Part shown: positions 33,488 through 44,100 of the stretch, one piece after another
Layout: every line of letters begins with the position of its first letter
Numbering within the stretch: position 1 is the first letter of the stretch
From: Salinimicrobium xinjiangense DSM 19287
GTDB lineage: Bacteria > Bacteroidota > Bacteroidia > Flavobacteriales > Flavobacteriaceae
NCBI RefSeq assembly: GCF_000423585.1
Contig: NZ_AUIG01000001.1
Coordinates: forward strand, 310,001-374,000
Length of the DNA: 64,000 bases
Reading direction: 5' to 3'
Notes under the pieces: generated by a model
The model's database searches: none
Told to the model about the DNA's origin: nothing
What the model saw: the letters and a program-made list of their open reading frames with translations, nothing else
Program-made: the position numbers and the translations under genes

Positions 33488-33626
33488 ATTATTAGAGTAT
33501 TAATTAAATAAAATTAAAGTCTGAAAAAAGGGGAATTATTTTCTTTTTGAACATCAATTATAACATGATCTTCAATGAGTTACCTTCCTAAAGGTACGTT
33601 TAAATCTAATTGGTCAGCCAAATTAT

Positions 33627-34085
33627 TTACTTTTTTACCGGTACGAGATAAACCGGGATCTTTGTCTTTTCAAGAATTTTTTCTGCCACAGTACCAAGTA
33701 AGAGTTTTTCCAGGACAGAATGGCTGTGAGTACCCATTACCAGAACATTTGCACCCCACTCTTCACCATAGCTCATAATACTTTTTACCGTATCTCCCTC
33801 TGCCAGGTAAGTTTGAACTTTTTCATCTCCGAGATGTTGTTTGGCCTTTTCCATAAATTCTTCAGCTATGTTACGCATCTCCAATGCCACATCCAAATCG
33901 GGACCCATTCCGGTATAGCCGTCATATCCCATAAAGGTAGGATATTGGGCTCCATAAAAGCCTACGTCGTCCATTACATGTATAAGACAAATTTCAGCAT
34001 TTAAACTCTGTGCGAGTTCATATCCGGCATCCGTAACTTTTTCAGAAACCGGATGATAATCTATAGCGATTAGAACTTTTTTCAT
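33627..34085 (-). CDS. Universal stress protein (UspA family)
   Basis: 152-residue single-domain USP. The N-terminus has KVLIAIDYHPVSEKVTDAGYELA, and the C-terminal nucleotide loop reads VLVMGTHSHSVLEKLLLGTVAEKILEKTKIPVYLVP, close to the ATP-binding G-x2-G-x9-G-S pattern but with Ser in place of one Gly, so ATP binding is uncertain. Family members accumulate under starvation or envelope stress. It is divergent from the helical DUF2383-type gene, a pairing that fits a stress-related region. Confidence 0.92.
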   Translation of the reverse strand: MKKVLIAIDYHPVSEKVTDAGYELAQSLNAEICLIHVMDDVGFYGAQYPTFMGYDGYTGMGPDLDVALEMRNIAEEFMEKAKQHLGDEKVQTYLAEGDTVKSIMSYGEEWGANVLVMGTHSHSVLEKLLLGTVAEKILEKTKIPVYLVPVKK

Positions 34086-34303
34086 AATAGGTTTTAAATA
34101 AAATTACAAAAAATGGATCAGTATTACCAGATCAATTTCCGGATAAACTATTCCATATTGATCAATTTGAGATCAAGAACTTTCAGGTGAATATTATTTA
34201 AGATGTTATAAAACAATAAAATAGCATAATTATTAAGGCTATTTTATCACCTGAAATTTCCTTTATTCGTACCTTTAAAGGACTCAATAAAAATTTGCGC
34301 CTT

Positions 34304-34777
34304 ATGAAAACTACAAGAGAAGCTGCCCGGGAAGAAAACCATAAAGATATAACTCACAGCCTGCAGGACTTACTGGAAAAGAATTATGAAACCGAGAAAA
34401 TTTATAGAACAGCCAGTGATCGTGCAGAAAATACTTCTTTAAAAGATTTTTTTAAAAAGCAGGCTGTGAGTAAAAATCATTTCGCAACAGAAATTGACAA
34501 ACAACTGCATGCCCTTAATGAACGACCAAAAGAGCCGGACTCTACTATGGGAGGTGTTAAAAAAACATGGATCAACCTCAAAACTTCTATGGGAAAAAAC
34601 GCAGACGAAGTACTTCTGAAAGAGTGTCTTAGTGGGGAAAAAAATAGTGCAGAGGAATATGAAGATGAATTGAAAAAAGTCAATTTTCCTGCAAATATTG
34701 ATGAGATGTTGAATAGCCATCTGGCCGAAATCCGTTCAACCATTACCCAAATAAGATCCTTAGAAGACCTGTTGTAA
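34304..34777 (+). CDS. DUF2383 / PA2169-family four-helix protein
   Basis: 157 residues, entirely helical, with no signal peptide. Glu and His residues are arranged as in ferritin-like bundles: DITHSLQDLLEKNYETEKIYRTA in helix 1, LKDFFKKQAVSKNHFATEIDKQL in helix 2, VLLKECLSGEKNSAEEYEDEL in helix 3 and MLNSHLAEIRSTITQI in helix 4. This matches the PA2169/DUF2383 family of unknown role. I use the ATG at 34304; a TTG 9 bases upstream is in frame. It is divergent from the universal stress protein gene. Confidence 0.82.
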   Translation: MKTTREAAREENHKDITHSLQDLLEKNYETEKIYRTASDRAENTSLKDFFKKQAVSKNHFATEIDKQLHALNERPKEPDSTMGGVKKTWINLKTSMGKNADEVLLKECLSGEKNSAEEYEDELKKVNFPANIDEMLNSHLAEIRSTITQIRSLEDLL

Positions 34778-34997
34778 ACTGGTATTTAATTATGTGTGGA
34801 GCTCGGTTTGGGAAGCCCTAAAAACAATTCAGATAGTTGTGGGGGTTTCCGAACCTTGAAAAAATACCGTGGAGTTCTAATTTTTCTTTGTCTGTTATAT
34901 ACTGTTCTTAAGTATTGTTATGATTTTCTTTTTTTCCTGTTAAACCTTTGTTTTTCCTGCTGTTCAAATTTATATTGAATGGAAAGAAATATTGTAA

Positions 34998-36239
34998 ATG
35001 GGAAAAAAAGAACTGAAAAGAAGTCTTGGATTCTGGGACGTGCTGATGTTTGGTGTAGGCGGAATCGTAGGAGCCGGGATATATGCTATTATAGGAAAAG
35101 CTGCAGGATTAAGTGGAAATATGCTGTGGCTGAGTTTTGTAATTGCTGCGGCAGTAGCTTTACTCTCCGGCTTATCTTATGCCGAATTCGTGAGCCGTTA
35201 TCCGGACTCCGGTGGGAGCTTCGAATACATCAAACAGGGCTTAGGAAGAAAAACTGCTTTTTTCATGTCGATATTCATGGCCCTTACAGGAATAGTTGCT
35301 GCGGCAGCTATTGCCATAAGTTTTGCAGATTACCTGAGCCGGCTAATTGAAATCCCCTCCCGAATAGTTATCATTGCTGTAATTGCTTTGATGGCCTTCT
35401 TCAATATTATTGGGGCAAAATACAGCTCTTATTTTAACGCATTTGCAACTGTTGTAACCATAATAGGGCTGGGAGCCGTTATTGTGGTAAGTTTTCCTGA
35501 ATTTGGCTCGACAGATCTGTTCAAAACCACAGACAGTGGATGGACAGGCATATTAGCAGGAGGAGCATTGATCTTCTTTAGTTACATAGGATTTGAAGAC
35601 CTTGTGAAAATGGCCGAAGAAACAAAAAATCCGAAAGAGAATATGCCGAAAGCAGTAATGCTTAGCGGAATCACGGTGCTCGTAATATATCTTCTTATCG
35701 CCTTAAGTGCAGTTAATGTTATGGGTTGGGAAGAACTTGCAGATTCGAACGGTCCTCTTGCGGCAGTGATTGAAAAGCAGATAGGAACACTGGGAGCAAC
35801 TGCTTTGGTTATCATTGCATTATTCGCTACCAGCAAAACCATCTTAAGTAATATTCTGGGCACTTCAAGACTGCTGTATGACGTAGCGAGAGATAGTGAA
35901 AAAAAATGGCTGAGAAAATTTACTACTATTTCCGGAATCGGGAACGCCCCTAATTATGCAATTCTGGCAATAAGTATTGTAGCGGTAGGATTTGGTTTAA
36001 TAGGAGATCTGAAGATCGTGGCAAGCATCAGCAATATTTTCATATTTATTGTCTTCGGAATGGTAAATATCGCTTTACTGAATTTAAGATATAAAAAACG
36101 AAGGGAGAAAAATGAAAAACCTCCATTCTATATAAGGCTGAACATCAATAACATTCCTGTACCAACTGTTCTCGCCCTTATTACTATCCTTGTCCTCTTC
36201 GGCTTTAATATTTATAACCTATACCAGGGAAATATGTAA
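34998..36239 (+). CDS. APC-family amino acid permease
   Basis: 413-residue inner-membrane transporter with about 12 hydrophobic segments. The first helix has GVGGIVGAGIYAIIGKAAG, the G-x-G substrate site of the amino acid-polyamine-organocation superfamily, and the sixth region has IFFSYIGFEDLVKMAEETKNPKENMPKA, a conserved loop motif. The substrate cannot be read from the sequence. Its stop directly abuts the stop of the convergent secreted-protein gene. A longer start at 34979 reads in another frame and is not used. Confidence 0.9.
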   Translation: MGKKELKRSLGFWDVLMFGVGGIVGAGIYAIIGKAAGLSGNMLWLSFVIAAAVALLSGLSYAEFVSRYPDSGGSFEYIKQGLGRKTAFFMSIFMALTGIVAAAAIAISFADYLSRLIEIPSRIVIIAVIALMAFFNIIGAKYSSYFNAFATVVTIIGLGAVIVVSFPEFGSTDLFKTTDSGWTGILAGGALIFFSYIGFEDLVKMAEETKNPKENMPKAVMLSGITVLVIYLLIALSAVNVMGWEELADSNGPLAAVIEKQIGTLGATALVIIALFATSKTILSNILGTSRLLYDVARDSEKKWLRKFTTISGIGNAPNYAILAISIVAVGFGLIGDLKIVASISNIFIFIVFGMVNIALLNLRYKKRREKNEKPPFYIRLNINNIPVPTVLALITILVLFGFNIYNLYQGNM

Positions 36240-36908
36240 CTATTGCTTAACAACTACAAGATTGGCTTTAGAGCCTGTCAACAAATTCCATTCTTTTCTG
36301 ATCACTTCCCGACCCTGGTCGTCATAAACTCTGAGTTCGGCTGTATTGGGACCCGAAGTTCCCTGATTCAATGCCTCAAATTCTATGTTATTGAGGCCGC
36401 TGTCCAGGCGTACCATAATTGGAGTATAAGTTCCACCCAGCAACAAATTGGAATTCACTACGATCCCATTCACGATAACCCTTACCCTGTCGCCATCAAT
36501 ATATTCATGATCTCTACAGTAGAGTTCGACAAATACGCCGGTAGTTTTAAAATCTCCTAAATATTGATCTCTGCGGAAATCTTCCCTTACTTCTTTATCT
36601 TTTGTAAAAGCTTTAGGAGTAAAATCTTTTCCTTTAAAGGTCATGAGTCCATTTTGATCTGTTCTCATGCTAAAGGATTTTTCTTCCTTCTCTCCTAATT
36701 TTACAGGTTCACTTTCTGTACTAAAAATTCCTTTTTTGGAGCTAAGGCTGTGATTACCGCTAGTTTTAAGGTAAGAAGAAGATTCACTTCCGGTCTTAGG
36801 AGCCATGAGTTCTCCCGGGGCTTTTACCGGAGCTGTTGGATTATCAACCTGTTGCGCCCTGATTGAAAAGGCGCAAAGGCAAAACAATAAAAGCATTAGG
36901 TTCTTCAT
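36240..36908 (-). CDS. Secreted protein of unknown function
   Basis: 222 residues with a Sec signal (MKNLMLLLFCLCAFSIRAQQ). The middle is low-complexity and charged (SSSYLKTSGNHSLSSKKG). The C-terminal 110 residues look like a folded beta domain, with FVELYCRDHEYIDGDRVRVIVNGIVV, then LLLGGTYTPIMVRLDSGLNNIEFEAL and GPNTAELRVYDDQGREV. This resembles a carbohydrate- or protein-binding beta sandwich seen in flavobacterial secreted proteins, but I do not know a named family. It is convergent with the permease, stop to stop. Confidence 0.7.
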   Translation of the reverse strand: MKNLMLLLFCLCAFSIRAQQVDNPTAPVKAPGELMAPKTGSESSSYLKTSGNHSLSSKKGIFSTESEPVKLGEKEEKSFSMRTDQNGLMTFKGKDFTPKAFTKDKEVREDFRRDQYLGDFKTTGVFVELYCRDHEYIDGDRVRVIVNGIVVNSNLLLGGTYTPIMVRLDSGLNNIEFEALNQGTSGPNTAELRVYDDQGREVIRKEWNLLTGSKANLVVVKQ

Positions 36909-37065
36909 GGTATATTAATTCTTCAGCATTAAGATATCAAAAATTTAACCAAATTACATTTGAGCAAAAAATATCAGATTTTCCGTAGTAAATTTTAACT
37001 GCAATTTAACCGGTATTTATGGGGTAAATATAAGATAATCTGTAATTTAAAATAAAAAGAAAATT

Positions 37066-37476
37066 ATGACAAAGAAAGAAGAACAACCTAAAAATGAAAG
37101 GTCTGATATGAAACGAGAGGAAAACCAAAAGTATAATTCCGATATTACTCCCGAAGATAAATCCACATTAAATAATCAAAGCCAGGATCAGGGAAAAGGA
37201 GACTATTTTAAAGAAAGAGAGGAACCCATAGATTACGCCGGGGCCGATCTTGATATTCCCGGAGAGGATGATCGAAAATTCAATCCAACTACAAACAAAC
37301 CTCAGGACGTTGAAAAGCAAAGAAGACCTAAGGAATCGGCAAACTCCAACGATAACATAGAATCACAGACAGAGACAGTTTATAAGGGAGAAAAGGCAGA
37401 AAAATATAAAGATCCTTCAGAAAAAACCAGGGAAGACCGGGACAGAGAAAAGGATCAGAATAGAAAAAAAGAATAA
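37066..37476 (+). CDS. Highly charged disordered protein
   Basis: 136 residues, almost free of hydrophobic and aromatic residues, rich in Lys, Glu, Asp, Asn and Gln (MTKKEEQPKNERSDMKREE, and RDREKDQNRKKE at the end). No signal peptide and no recognisable domain. The composition fits intrinsically disordered, hydrophilin-like proteins linked to desiccation or osmotic stress in other bacteria, which is an inference. Codon use looks ordinary, so I treat it as real. It ends at an unusual 85-base inverted repeat. Confidence 0.65.
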   Translation: MTKKEEQPKNERSDMKREENQKYNSDITPEDKSTLNNQSQDQGKGDYFKEREEPIDYAGADLDIPGEDDRKFNPTTNKPQDVEKQRRPKESANSNDNIESQTETVYKGEKAEKYKDPSEKTREDRDREKDQNRKKE

Positions 37477-37483
37477 GAACATT

Positions 37484-37568
37484 AGGCTTGTCTAAAAAGC
37501 AATTATGGATAGGAAATCCTGATAGAGATCTTTATGAGGACTTTGGACATGACTTTTTAGACAGGCCT
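37484..37568. repeat. 85-base element with 16-base inverted ends
   Basis: AGGCTTGTCTAAAAAG (37484-37499) and CTTTTTAGACAGGCCT (37553-37568) are inverted copies with one mismatch (a G-U pair in RNA), enclosing 53 bases. A T run follows the right arm. It may be a long-looped bidirectional terminator between convergent genes, or a small MITE-like element; I see no flanking target-site duplication. Confidence 0.6.
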
Positions 37569-37571
37569 TTT

Positions 37572-37958
37572 TTACAATTTTTCTTTGTATTGCATATGCC
37601 TGCTAATGTCAATTACATAGGATTTAATATTACTGATTATCATTTCCGATCCTTTCACAAATTTATAGATGTCACAGAAGCCAAAATGCTTTTTTTGGCC
37701 TAACCTGTTTCTACTGGTGACCACTCCTTCTACAATTCCAAAATGATTATTCACAATAATATTTTCCACCTCGATTTCCATTGAAGGCATTTCCTTCATC
37801 TGGTCAAGGACTTCCTGAAATTCACTTTTGCCTCCAATATTTTTTTCTCCGACAATTTCCCAGCAAATGTCATCTGTAATATGTTCCATCAAAAATTGAT
37901 CGTTACCATTGGCATAGGCTTTTATCACTTCTCTTAAAAATTCTTCTTTTTCTTTCAT
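37572..37958 (-). CDS. SnoaL-like / NTF2-fold protein
   Basis: 128 residues with the cone-shaped alpha+beta NTF2-like pattern: FLREVIKAYANGNDQFLMEHITDDICWEIVGE at the start, FQEVLDQMKEMPSMEIEVENIIVNNHFGIVEGVVTSRNRLG in the middle, and FCDIYKFVKGSEMIISNIKSYVID at the end. This matches the SnoaL-like group of ketosteroid-isomerase relatives. No catalytic residues are assigned. It is convergent with the disordered-protein gene and stands alone. Confidence 0.8.
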   Translation of the reverse strand: MKEKEEFLREVIKAYANGNDQFLMEHITDDICWEIVGEKNIGGKSEFQEVLDQMKEMPSMEIEVENIIVNNHFGIVEGVVTSRNRLGQKKHFGFCDIYKFVKGSEMIISNIKSYVIDISRHMQYKEKL

Positions 37959-38159
37959 CTCCCCTAGTTTTAAGTATAGGCTTCAGGACCGTATGTTTAA
38001 TTTTAAAAATAAGAAATTAAAAGCACATTTTAGAGAGGTGCAGATAATTAAAAAAAATCGGAAATGTAATTTATAAGTACTGGAAATGCTTAAGAATGAG
38101 AGGCGGATACTTTGTCTTAAAATTTCTAACTTTACCGACTCATAACAGAGACAAAATTT

Positions 38160-38819
38160 ATGCACGTTCATCATCTTCTTGAGAAAAATTCGGTAGCTAA
38201 TGTTCTTATCTCTCAGCTAAGAAATGTTTCTATTCAAACTGACAGAATGCGGTTTAGAAGGAATATTGAGCGTCTGGGGGAGATCATGGCATATGAACTA
38301 AGCCAGAGTTTAAATTATACGTCAAAAGAAATTCGGACTCCTTTGGGAACAGCGGTAGTACCTGAAATTGATGAGGAACTGGTAATTTGTTCCATATTAC
38401 GGGCAGGTCTTCCTTTGCACACCGGACTCCTGAATATCTTTGATGGGGCCGATAATTCATTTATTTCGGCTTACCGGCATCATCCTAATGACGACGAAGA
38501 ATTTGAGATCCTTGTAGAATATCTTGCTTCTCCATCCCTTGAAAATAAGACGCTGATCCTGGCAGATCCCATGCTCGCTACCGGAAGGTCTTTTGCCAAT
38601 GTATTAAAAGCTCTGGAAAATATGGGAACACCTAAGATAATTCATTTAGTCTCTGTCATAGGGGCCCGTGAGGGTATAGAATATCTTCAGGATATATTTC
38701 CTAAAAATTCTCACCTTTGGATTGCGGCAATAGATGAAGAGCTGGATGAAAGAGGCTATATAGTTCCCGGGCTCGGAGATGCGGGAGATCTTTGTTTTGG
38801 GCCAAAAGAACAGCACTAG
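38160..38819 (+). CDS. upp: Uracil phosphoribosyltransferase
   Basis: Salvage enzyme that makes UMP from uracil and PRPP. 219 residues with the PRPP-binding loop LILADPMLATGRSFANVLKAL and the uracil-binding end ERGYIVPGLGDAGDLCFG. The CSILRAGLPLHTGLL segment is also typical. Length is normal. Its 3' end overlaps the 3' end of the convergent tamL gene by 4 bases, with no terminator between them. The nucleoside phosphorylase near 5-6 kb could supply uracil, but the genes are not linked. Confidence 0.96.
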   Translation: MHVHHLLEKNSVANVLISQLRNVSIQTDRMRFRRNIERLGEIMAYELSQSLNYTSKEIRTPLGTAVVPEIDEELVICSILRAGLPLHTGLLNIFDGADNSFISAYRHHPNDDEEFEILVEYLASPSLENKTLILADPMLATGRSFANVLKALENMGTPKIIHLVSVIGAREGIEYLQDIFPKNSHLWIAAIDEELDERGYIVPGLGDAGDLCFGPKEQH

Positions 38820-41149
38820 AAGGGATAACCTATCGCAAAATTGAATACAGGATCTTTTATCCTGAAGTCCCATCGTTGCCCCTCTTCAAAATAGGGAGTA
38901 TGGACGGGGACACCAAGATCAAACCTTATCACAAAACTCTGAATATCTATTCTCAATCCTGCTCCCACTCCAATGGCCACCTCATTTAAGAAATCCGATC
39001 CAAAAGTTCCGTCTTCTAATAGCCGTCGTTGCTGTTCGACCTGATCTGGTGTAAGATCGGTATTCTCAGTTGGTGCATAATTGCTTTCTGTATTCCAAAC
39101 ATTTCCCGCATCGGCGAAAACAGCTCCCTTTAAAAACTGGTAGATAGGAAATCTGTATTCAACGTTCGCCTCCAGTCTAATGTTCCCCATCCTGTCATAG
39201 TAGGGTATTCCTGCTTCTGTGTCAGGAGGTGTGTATGAACCGGGGCCTAATGAGCGAATTTGAAATGCCCTCACACTATAAGGCCCCCCGGAATAGAACT
39301 GGCGGCTAAATGGCATTACCTCCGAATTTCCATATGGAATTCCAATGCCCCCGTAGAGCCGGGTAGCAAGGACATGTTCCTGGGTAAACTTGAAATGGTA
39401 ACGAAAATCTGTATCTACTTTGGCATATTGTGCGTATTCCAAACCAAGAAATTTTTCAGGTCTTTCCCCACTGCTTAACAATCCCAGAATGTTACCGGCC
39501 AGATCAAGATTGGCATTAACAAAGAACTGGTGCATATCCATCTCATCTATCATTTCATTGTAAAGGAATGAATACGTAAGACCAGCAATAAACTGTTGGT
39601 CAAAACTGCTTCTCAAAAATGGATTTGTATTAAGTATTTCCTCAAATTCGGGAGTAGTATTGCTAAGTTGGGTGTAGGTAACGGCAAATGGATTCAGCTC
39701 ATGTGTAATAAATCGGTTTGCTTTCCAGATATACCCAAAACTGCCATTTACTGAAAAAAGGCTAAAAAGGTTACTGCGATTGAGATATTCAAAGCCCAGG
39801 CTAATTTTTGTTTTAGGAATAGAATATTTGAACCAGTCGCTTTTTATTTCGAAAATAGGGAAAAGCATTCTTGGAAAAATGAGATCTGAGTCTACACCAA
39901 GTATGATACTGGTTTGTCCCGTGTCATTTTCACTGGAAAGCTGTGTTTCATATCCTGCTTTAGCAGAGATGCTTAGAATCTCTCCTCCCTCAAAAAGATT
40001 CCTGTTTGTGTAGGTAATAGCAAGATGGGGGCCTGCGAAATTATTGGATTTGGTCACCGCCTGCAACTCTGCTCTTATAGCCCTTTTATTCATGGGAGAA
40101 AGAAATATATTGGCTTCAAGGTAACCCAGGCTATTAGTGCCAAGAGAATCTATTTCGTCATACCTAATATTTACAAACTTGTAGGTTCCCAAAGAAGTTA
40201 ACCTGCGGCTGGTCTTTCCTGATTCCTGTGGATTATACAGCTCTCCTTCTTCGAGTAAAATAAAGGGATCAAGTTTTTCTGGTTCAAAAAATACTTCCTC
40301 CTGAATATAATTACGGTTATTAAATCTGGTAGTATCCCGGGCTACTGAATCTGTTCCCACCCTGTAATTAGGGTAGATATTGACATGTTTAATACGGTAG
40401 GGCTTTATTCCTGCTTCCGGAACTTCATCTTTTAGCCGGAGAAAAAGATCAAATTTCTTCCGGTCGTATTGATTTGTATCAGCTTCAAAAATGAGAAAAT
40501 TGGGGCTAAAATTATAATAGCCTTTATTTTTAAGATGCCTGTCGATCCGTTCCCTTTCTGCTTTCATTTTAGCGAGATTAAAGGACTCATCCTCAGTCAG
40601 AAGAGTTTCGGAAAGACTCTCCTTTATTTCACGGTAGACTTCAAGTGTGTCGGAATCCATTTGATATTCTGCAAGTATGTATGGATCTGCAGGTAGAACT
40701 GCTCTATACTTTATACGGGCTGTTTTGTTCCCCTCGTTTTCTTCCACACTATGACTCACCCTGCTGTAGAAATATCCCCTGTTCTCGAGACGATTCTTTA
40801 ACAGGTCTTCAGTTTGAAAAGGGTTTGCATCAGACAAATAAACCGGCTCCTGCCCGAGTCTTTTACCTAAAAACCGATTGATGAAACCGGGATTCTCCTG
40901 CTGCGCCTTGTAATGGAAATATAGTCCGATCCTGGCTCCCAGAATTTTTGTATTGGGATCTGGTTTTATGAGACTTTCCAACTGAGATTTTAGTGATTTC
41001 CGGTTCTCTATTTCTTCTTGAGATTCTAGTTCCAGATCGGCACCGGTGTATAGCAATTCATCTTCGGGAATATATTTTTTTACACTACAGGATTGAAGGA
41101 AAGTAAATCCGGTAATAAGGAGAAGCCATATGAGTTTTTTCTTCTGCAT
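38816..41149 (-). CDS. tamL: TamL: lipoprotein-type BamA/TamA outer-membrane protein
   Basis: 777-residue Omp85-family protein. The N-terminus is a lipoprotein signal, LITGFTFLQSC with the lipobox Cys, which distinguishes the TamL form of Bacteroidota from proteobacterial TamA. POTRA-like domains follow (for instance RIKYRAVLPADPYIL and MKAERERIDRHLKNKGYYNF), and the C-terminal half is a 16-strand barrel with RQFYSGGPYSVRAFQIRSLGPG, the Omp85 L6 R-G-F-type loop, and a last strand VFNFAIGYPF. It works with TamB in outer-membrane protein assembly or lipid transport. tamB lies 3 bases upstream in the same operon. Confidence 0.94.
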   Translation of the reverse strand: MQKKKLIWLLLITGFTFLQSCSVKKYIPEDELLYTGADLELESQEEIENRKSLKSQLESLIKPDPNTKILGARIGLYFHYKAQQENPGFINRFLGKRLGQEPVYLSDANPFQTEDLLKNRLENRGYFYSRVSHSVEENEGNKTARIKYRAVLPADPYILAEYQMDSDTLEVYREIKESLSETLLTEDESFNLAKMKAERERIDRHLKNKGYYNFSPNFLIFEADTNQYDRKKFDLFLRLKDEVPEAGIKPYRIKHVNIYPNYRVGTDSVARDTTRFNNRNYIQEEVFFEPEKLDPFILLEEGELYNPQESGKTSRRLTSLGTYKFVNIRYDEIDSLGTNSLGYLEANIFLSPMNKRAIRAELQAVTKSNNFAGPHLAITYTNRNLFEGGEILSISAKAGYETQLSSENDTGQTSIILGVDSDLIFPRMLFPIFEIKSDWFKYSIPKTKISLGFEYLNRSNLFSLFSVNGSFGYIWKANRFITHELNPFAVTYTQLSNTTPEFEEILNTNPFLRSSFDQQFIAGLTYSFLYNEMIDEMDMHQFFVNANLDLAGNILGLLSSGERPEKFLGLEYAQYAKVDTDFRYHFKFTQEHVLATRLYGGIGIPYGNSEVMPFSRQFYSGGPYSVRAFQIRSLGPGSYTPPDTEAGIPYYDRMGNIRLEANVEYRFPIYQFLKGAVFADAGNVWNTESNYAPTENTDLTPDQVEQQRRLLEDGTFGSDFLNEVAIGVGAGLRIDIQSFVIRFDLGVPVHTPYFEEGQRWDFRIKDPVFNFAIGYPF

Positions 41150-41152
41150 AAA

Positions 41153-44100
41153 TTATTCTTCAGTTTGTTCCTCTTCTTCTCTTCCGTCTTTGTTAGTTAT
41201 TTGATTCCAAAGTTCACGGAAGCGGTTAAATTCCTGGGTGTATATCAGCGCGAGCCCACTTATGATCAACTGGCCGTCAATGACATTTTCAAATGTATTT
41301 CGTCTGAATCCCTGTATTCTAAAGCGACCATCTTCGGTAATCAGGTATTCCAGGCTAACATTTCCTATCAATGGAGAACTCTCTTCTACTGAACTTTCTC
41401 CCTGTACATCTACTTCACTTCCCACACTTACGATTAACCTTTCATCCATAAAAGATCTTTGGGCGGTGATATCAAGTTGAGTCCGGTCCTGCGGACTGTC
41501 GCCCTGATAATCTGTATAGGAATTAAGACCGAAATTGAGATCTATTCCTGTTTCGCCCAATAAGCGATCAGAGAATATGTTAAGCTGGTCAGACAGGGCT
41601 TCATTGAGGTTATCCCTTGCAAAAGCAAGCGTACCTCCTTCTGTCCCGGGACTACCCGGCGAAGGGAAGAAACGGTTCAGTACCAGTAATGAAAAGACCT
41701 GCTTATTGAGTTCATTCTCCTGTTGGTTAATTTGCTGGACCCGGCCATAAACCTGACCGCTTAAAGAGCCCTGCTCATCTTCGGGCATGTCGAGACCAAA
41801 AGAAAGTCTTGGTGCAGAGATCTCCCCTCCTATCTTTAAGTAGACCAGGAAGTCCAGTTCCTGCCGGTATTGATTTCTAACATCCATGTCGGCACCGGTG
41901 ATTTGAGGTGCCATCAATCCTGAAGCTGAAGCTTCAACTTCATAAACTGCAGTGATGTTAAGATCTGCATCCATTGGGTCTCCTGCCCAAACAACGGTAC
42001 TGCCTTTCATGATATCAAACCTGCGGGTCACCAGGTTGTACAAACTCATCTCGTAATGCCCGTCATTGATCTCCACCCTACCAGTCATGGTCGTACGTCC
42101 ATTTGGATAAATATCATAGAGTATATCCCCGTCACCTGATGCCTGGAAATGATCCCCTGTATTTTCATCCAGGACAATCCTGAAGGTTGCGCCCTCCTGC
42201 AAAGAGATATAGGAATTAAGGGCAAAGCCTGAAAAACCAAAAGATGCTTCCTCATCTGTCCGTCGGGTAAGGATCCTGTCCGGATTCTCCCGGTTTACAA
42301 AGATCACTACTCCCTCTCTTTCTTCTATTTCGAGATTAGCTTCAGGAATAACATACGTAAGGTTTGTCTCCTCAAGAACTTCCAGGTCAAGCTCGATTTG
42401 AGGCAGTTCCATGGTTCCTGTGACTGAACCGGTCGCGTCAAATACGGCTTTTCCGTAGAAGAGATCGAAATCCTCTTCAGAAGAATTGAGCGCCATAAAA
42501 TTATTTGCTGTAAAACTGAGATCAAATTCAGGATTTAAAAGACTTTCGGTGAGTACTGAACCATTTATAGTAAAACTGTTGCCATTGACATCTCTTATTT
42601 CAAAGTTCTCCATGGAGACGGCGGCATTATCAATTTGAAGGGTTTCATTGGGTAGGGTAAATGGAGTATTTAATATGGCTACCGTAAATACAGCATCATT
42701 AAAAGTAAGGGATCCTTCGTAGGTTGGCTTCAGAGGATCTCCTGTTACGGTAAAGTTCCCCGAGTAGCTACCACTGGTGTTAGTTATCTCTCCCATTGAA
42801 AAACCTTCAATTAATTCCATATCTACCCGATTAAGAGCAATATCCATATCCAGGTTGCCGCCATCTGCATCAGCGATGTAGGATCCTGTAATATCGATAT
42901 CTGAACTACCTTCTTTAATGGCGAGCTCGAAATTGTAATTATTAAATCCTGCAGAACGTGCATCAAGAGACAGCACACCCATGGGTACCTCAAGGACCGC
43001 GAATTCGTTTATAGTAAGATCTGCAACCAGACCGGTGGTACCAAAAGGCTCTTCAATTACAAAATTTCCATTCATATTGCCCGAGGCCAGGGTATTTTCA
43101 GGATTAAAATACGTGAACAAGGCAGCAAGATTGAAATTCTGGAATTCTATGCCAATATGCTCTTTTTGAACCTGTGCCATTTCGTTGCTCACCCTTAATT
43201 CCTGATTGTTTCTGGATAACCTGAAATCATTGAAAGTATAAGAGCTGTCTCCTATAAGGATCTCGTTATTTTGATCGATCTGCCATGGATTAGCGTTTAG
43301 AACCAGTTCCTCCGGATCAATATGAATCCTCACGATCTCATCATTTTTCGTAATGAGAGAACGAACATTCATTAAAGTATCCTCTTCATAACGCGAAAGA
43401 AATTCAAGCGCCAGCTCTTCATCGACCAGCCTTCCCTCCATATGGGTCTTTTTTATGGCAATGGGTCCCACATCCAGACTCTTTAGACCGAAATCGAAAT
43501 ATAATTCCTCGGGATTTGAATCTATATTGAATTTAAGACTGTCTATCTCACTTCCATAATAATTGATATACGGCAAGCTTACACTGCCTACGAGTGTTTT
43601 TTCCCTTTCTCTGAAATCCACCTGAACGTTTATAGTGTCAAAAGCTTCTAATTGTGGCAGGAAAACTTCTTCAAGGATTGGGGAAGGACTTACTTCTGCT
43701 CTCAGATCAATGTTGACAGGATTTGCCACTGTATCTGTAACATCTACGGTATTGTAATAACTTTCATAGTGCCGGTTTAATGCATTAATAAAGTCAGCAG
43801 GCCCCGCATTGGAGTTCAGTCGCAGGTCTAGCATTTGATTTTGTACAGCCAGGGATGTGGTATCTGGTCTTACATGAGCATTTATATCGACGTCCCCAAG
43901 CAGGTAAGACTCGTTGGCATAGACAAAAACACCCTCATTAACAGTTGCTGTGGCATCATAACTTTCTGCGTTGCCTTTAAAATTTCCTTTGATCTCCATG
44001 GCGGCGTTCACGGGATTAATAGAAAGTCCCAGTGCCTGCAGGTCGGCTCCTATTATGTTCAGGTTTAATGCAATTTCGGGAGCGATAGAATCTAGCTGCA

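Noticed and set aside
34979-35350. Open frame of 123 codons overlapping the start of the amino acid permease
   Set aside because: Its translation is Arg- and Cys-rich with no domain, and the overlapping frame encodes a clear APC permease.
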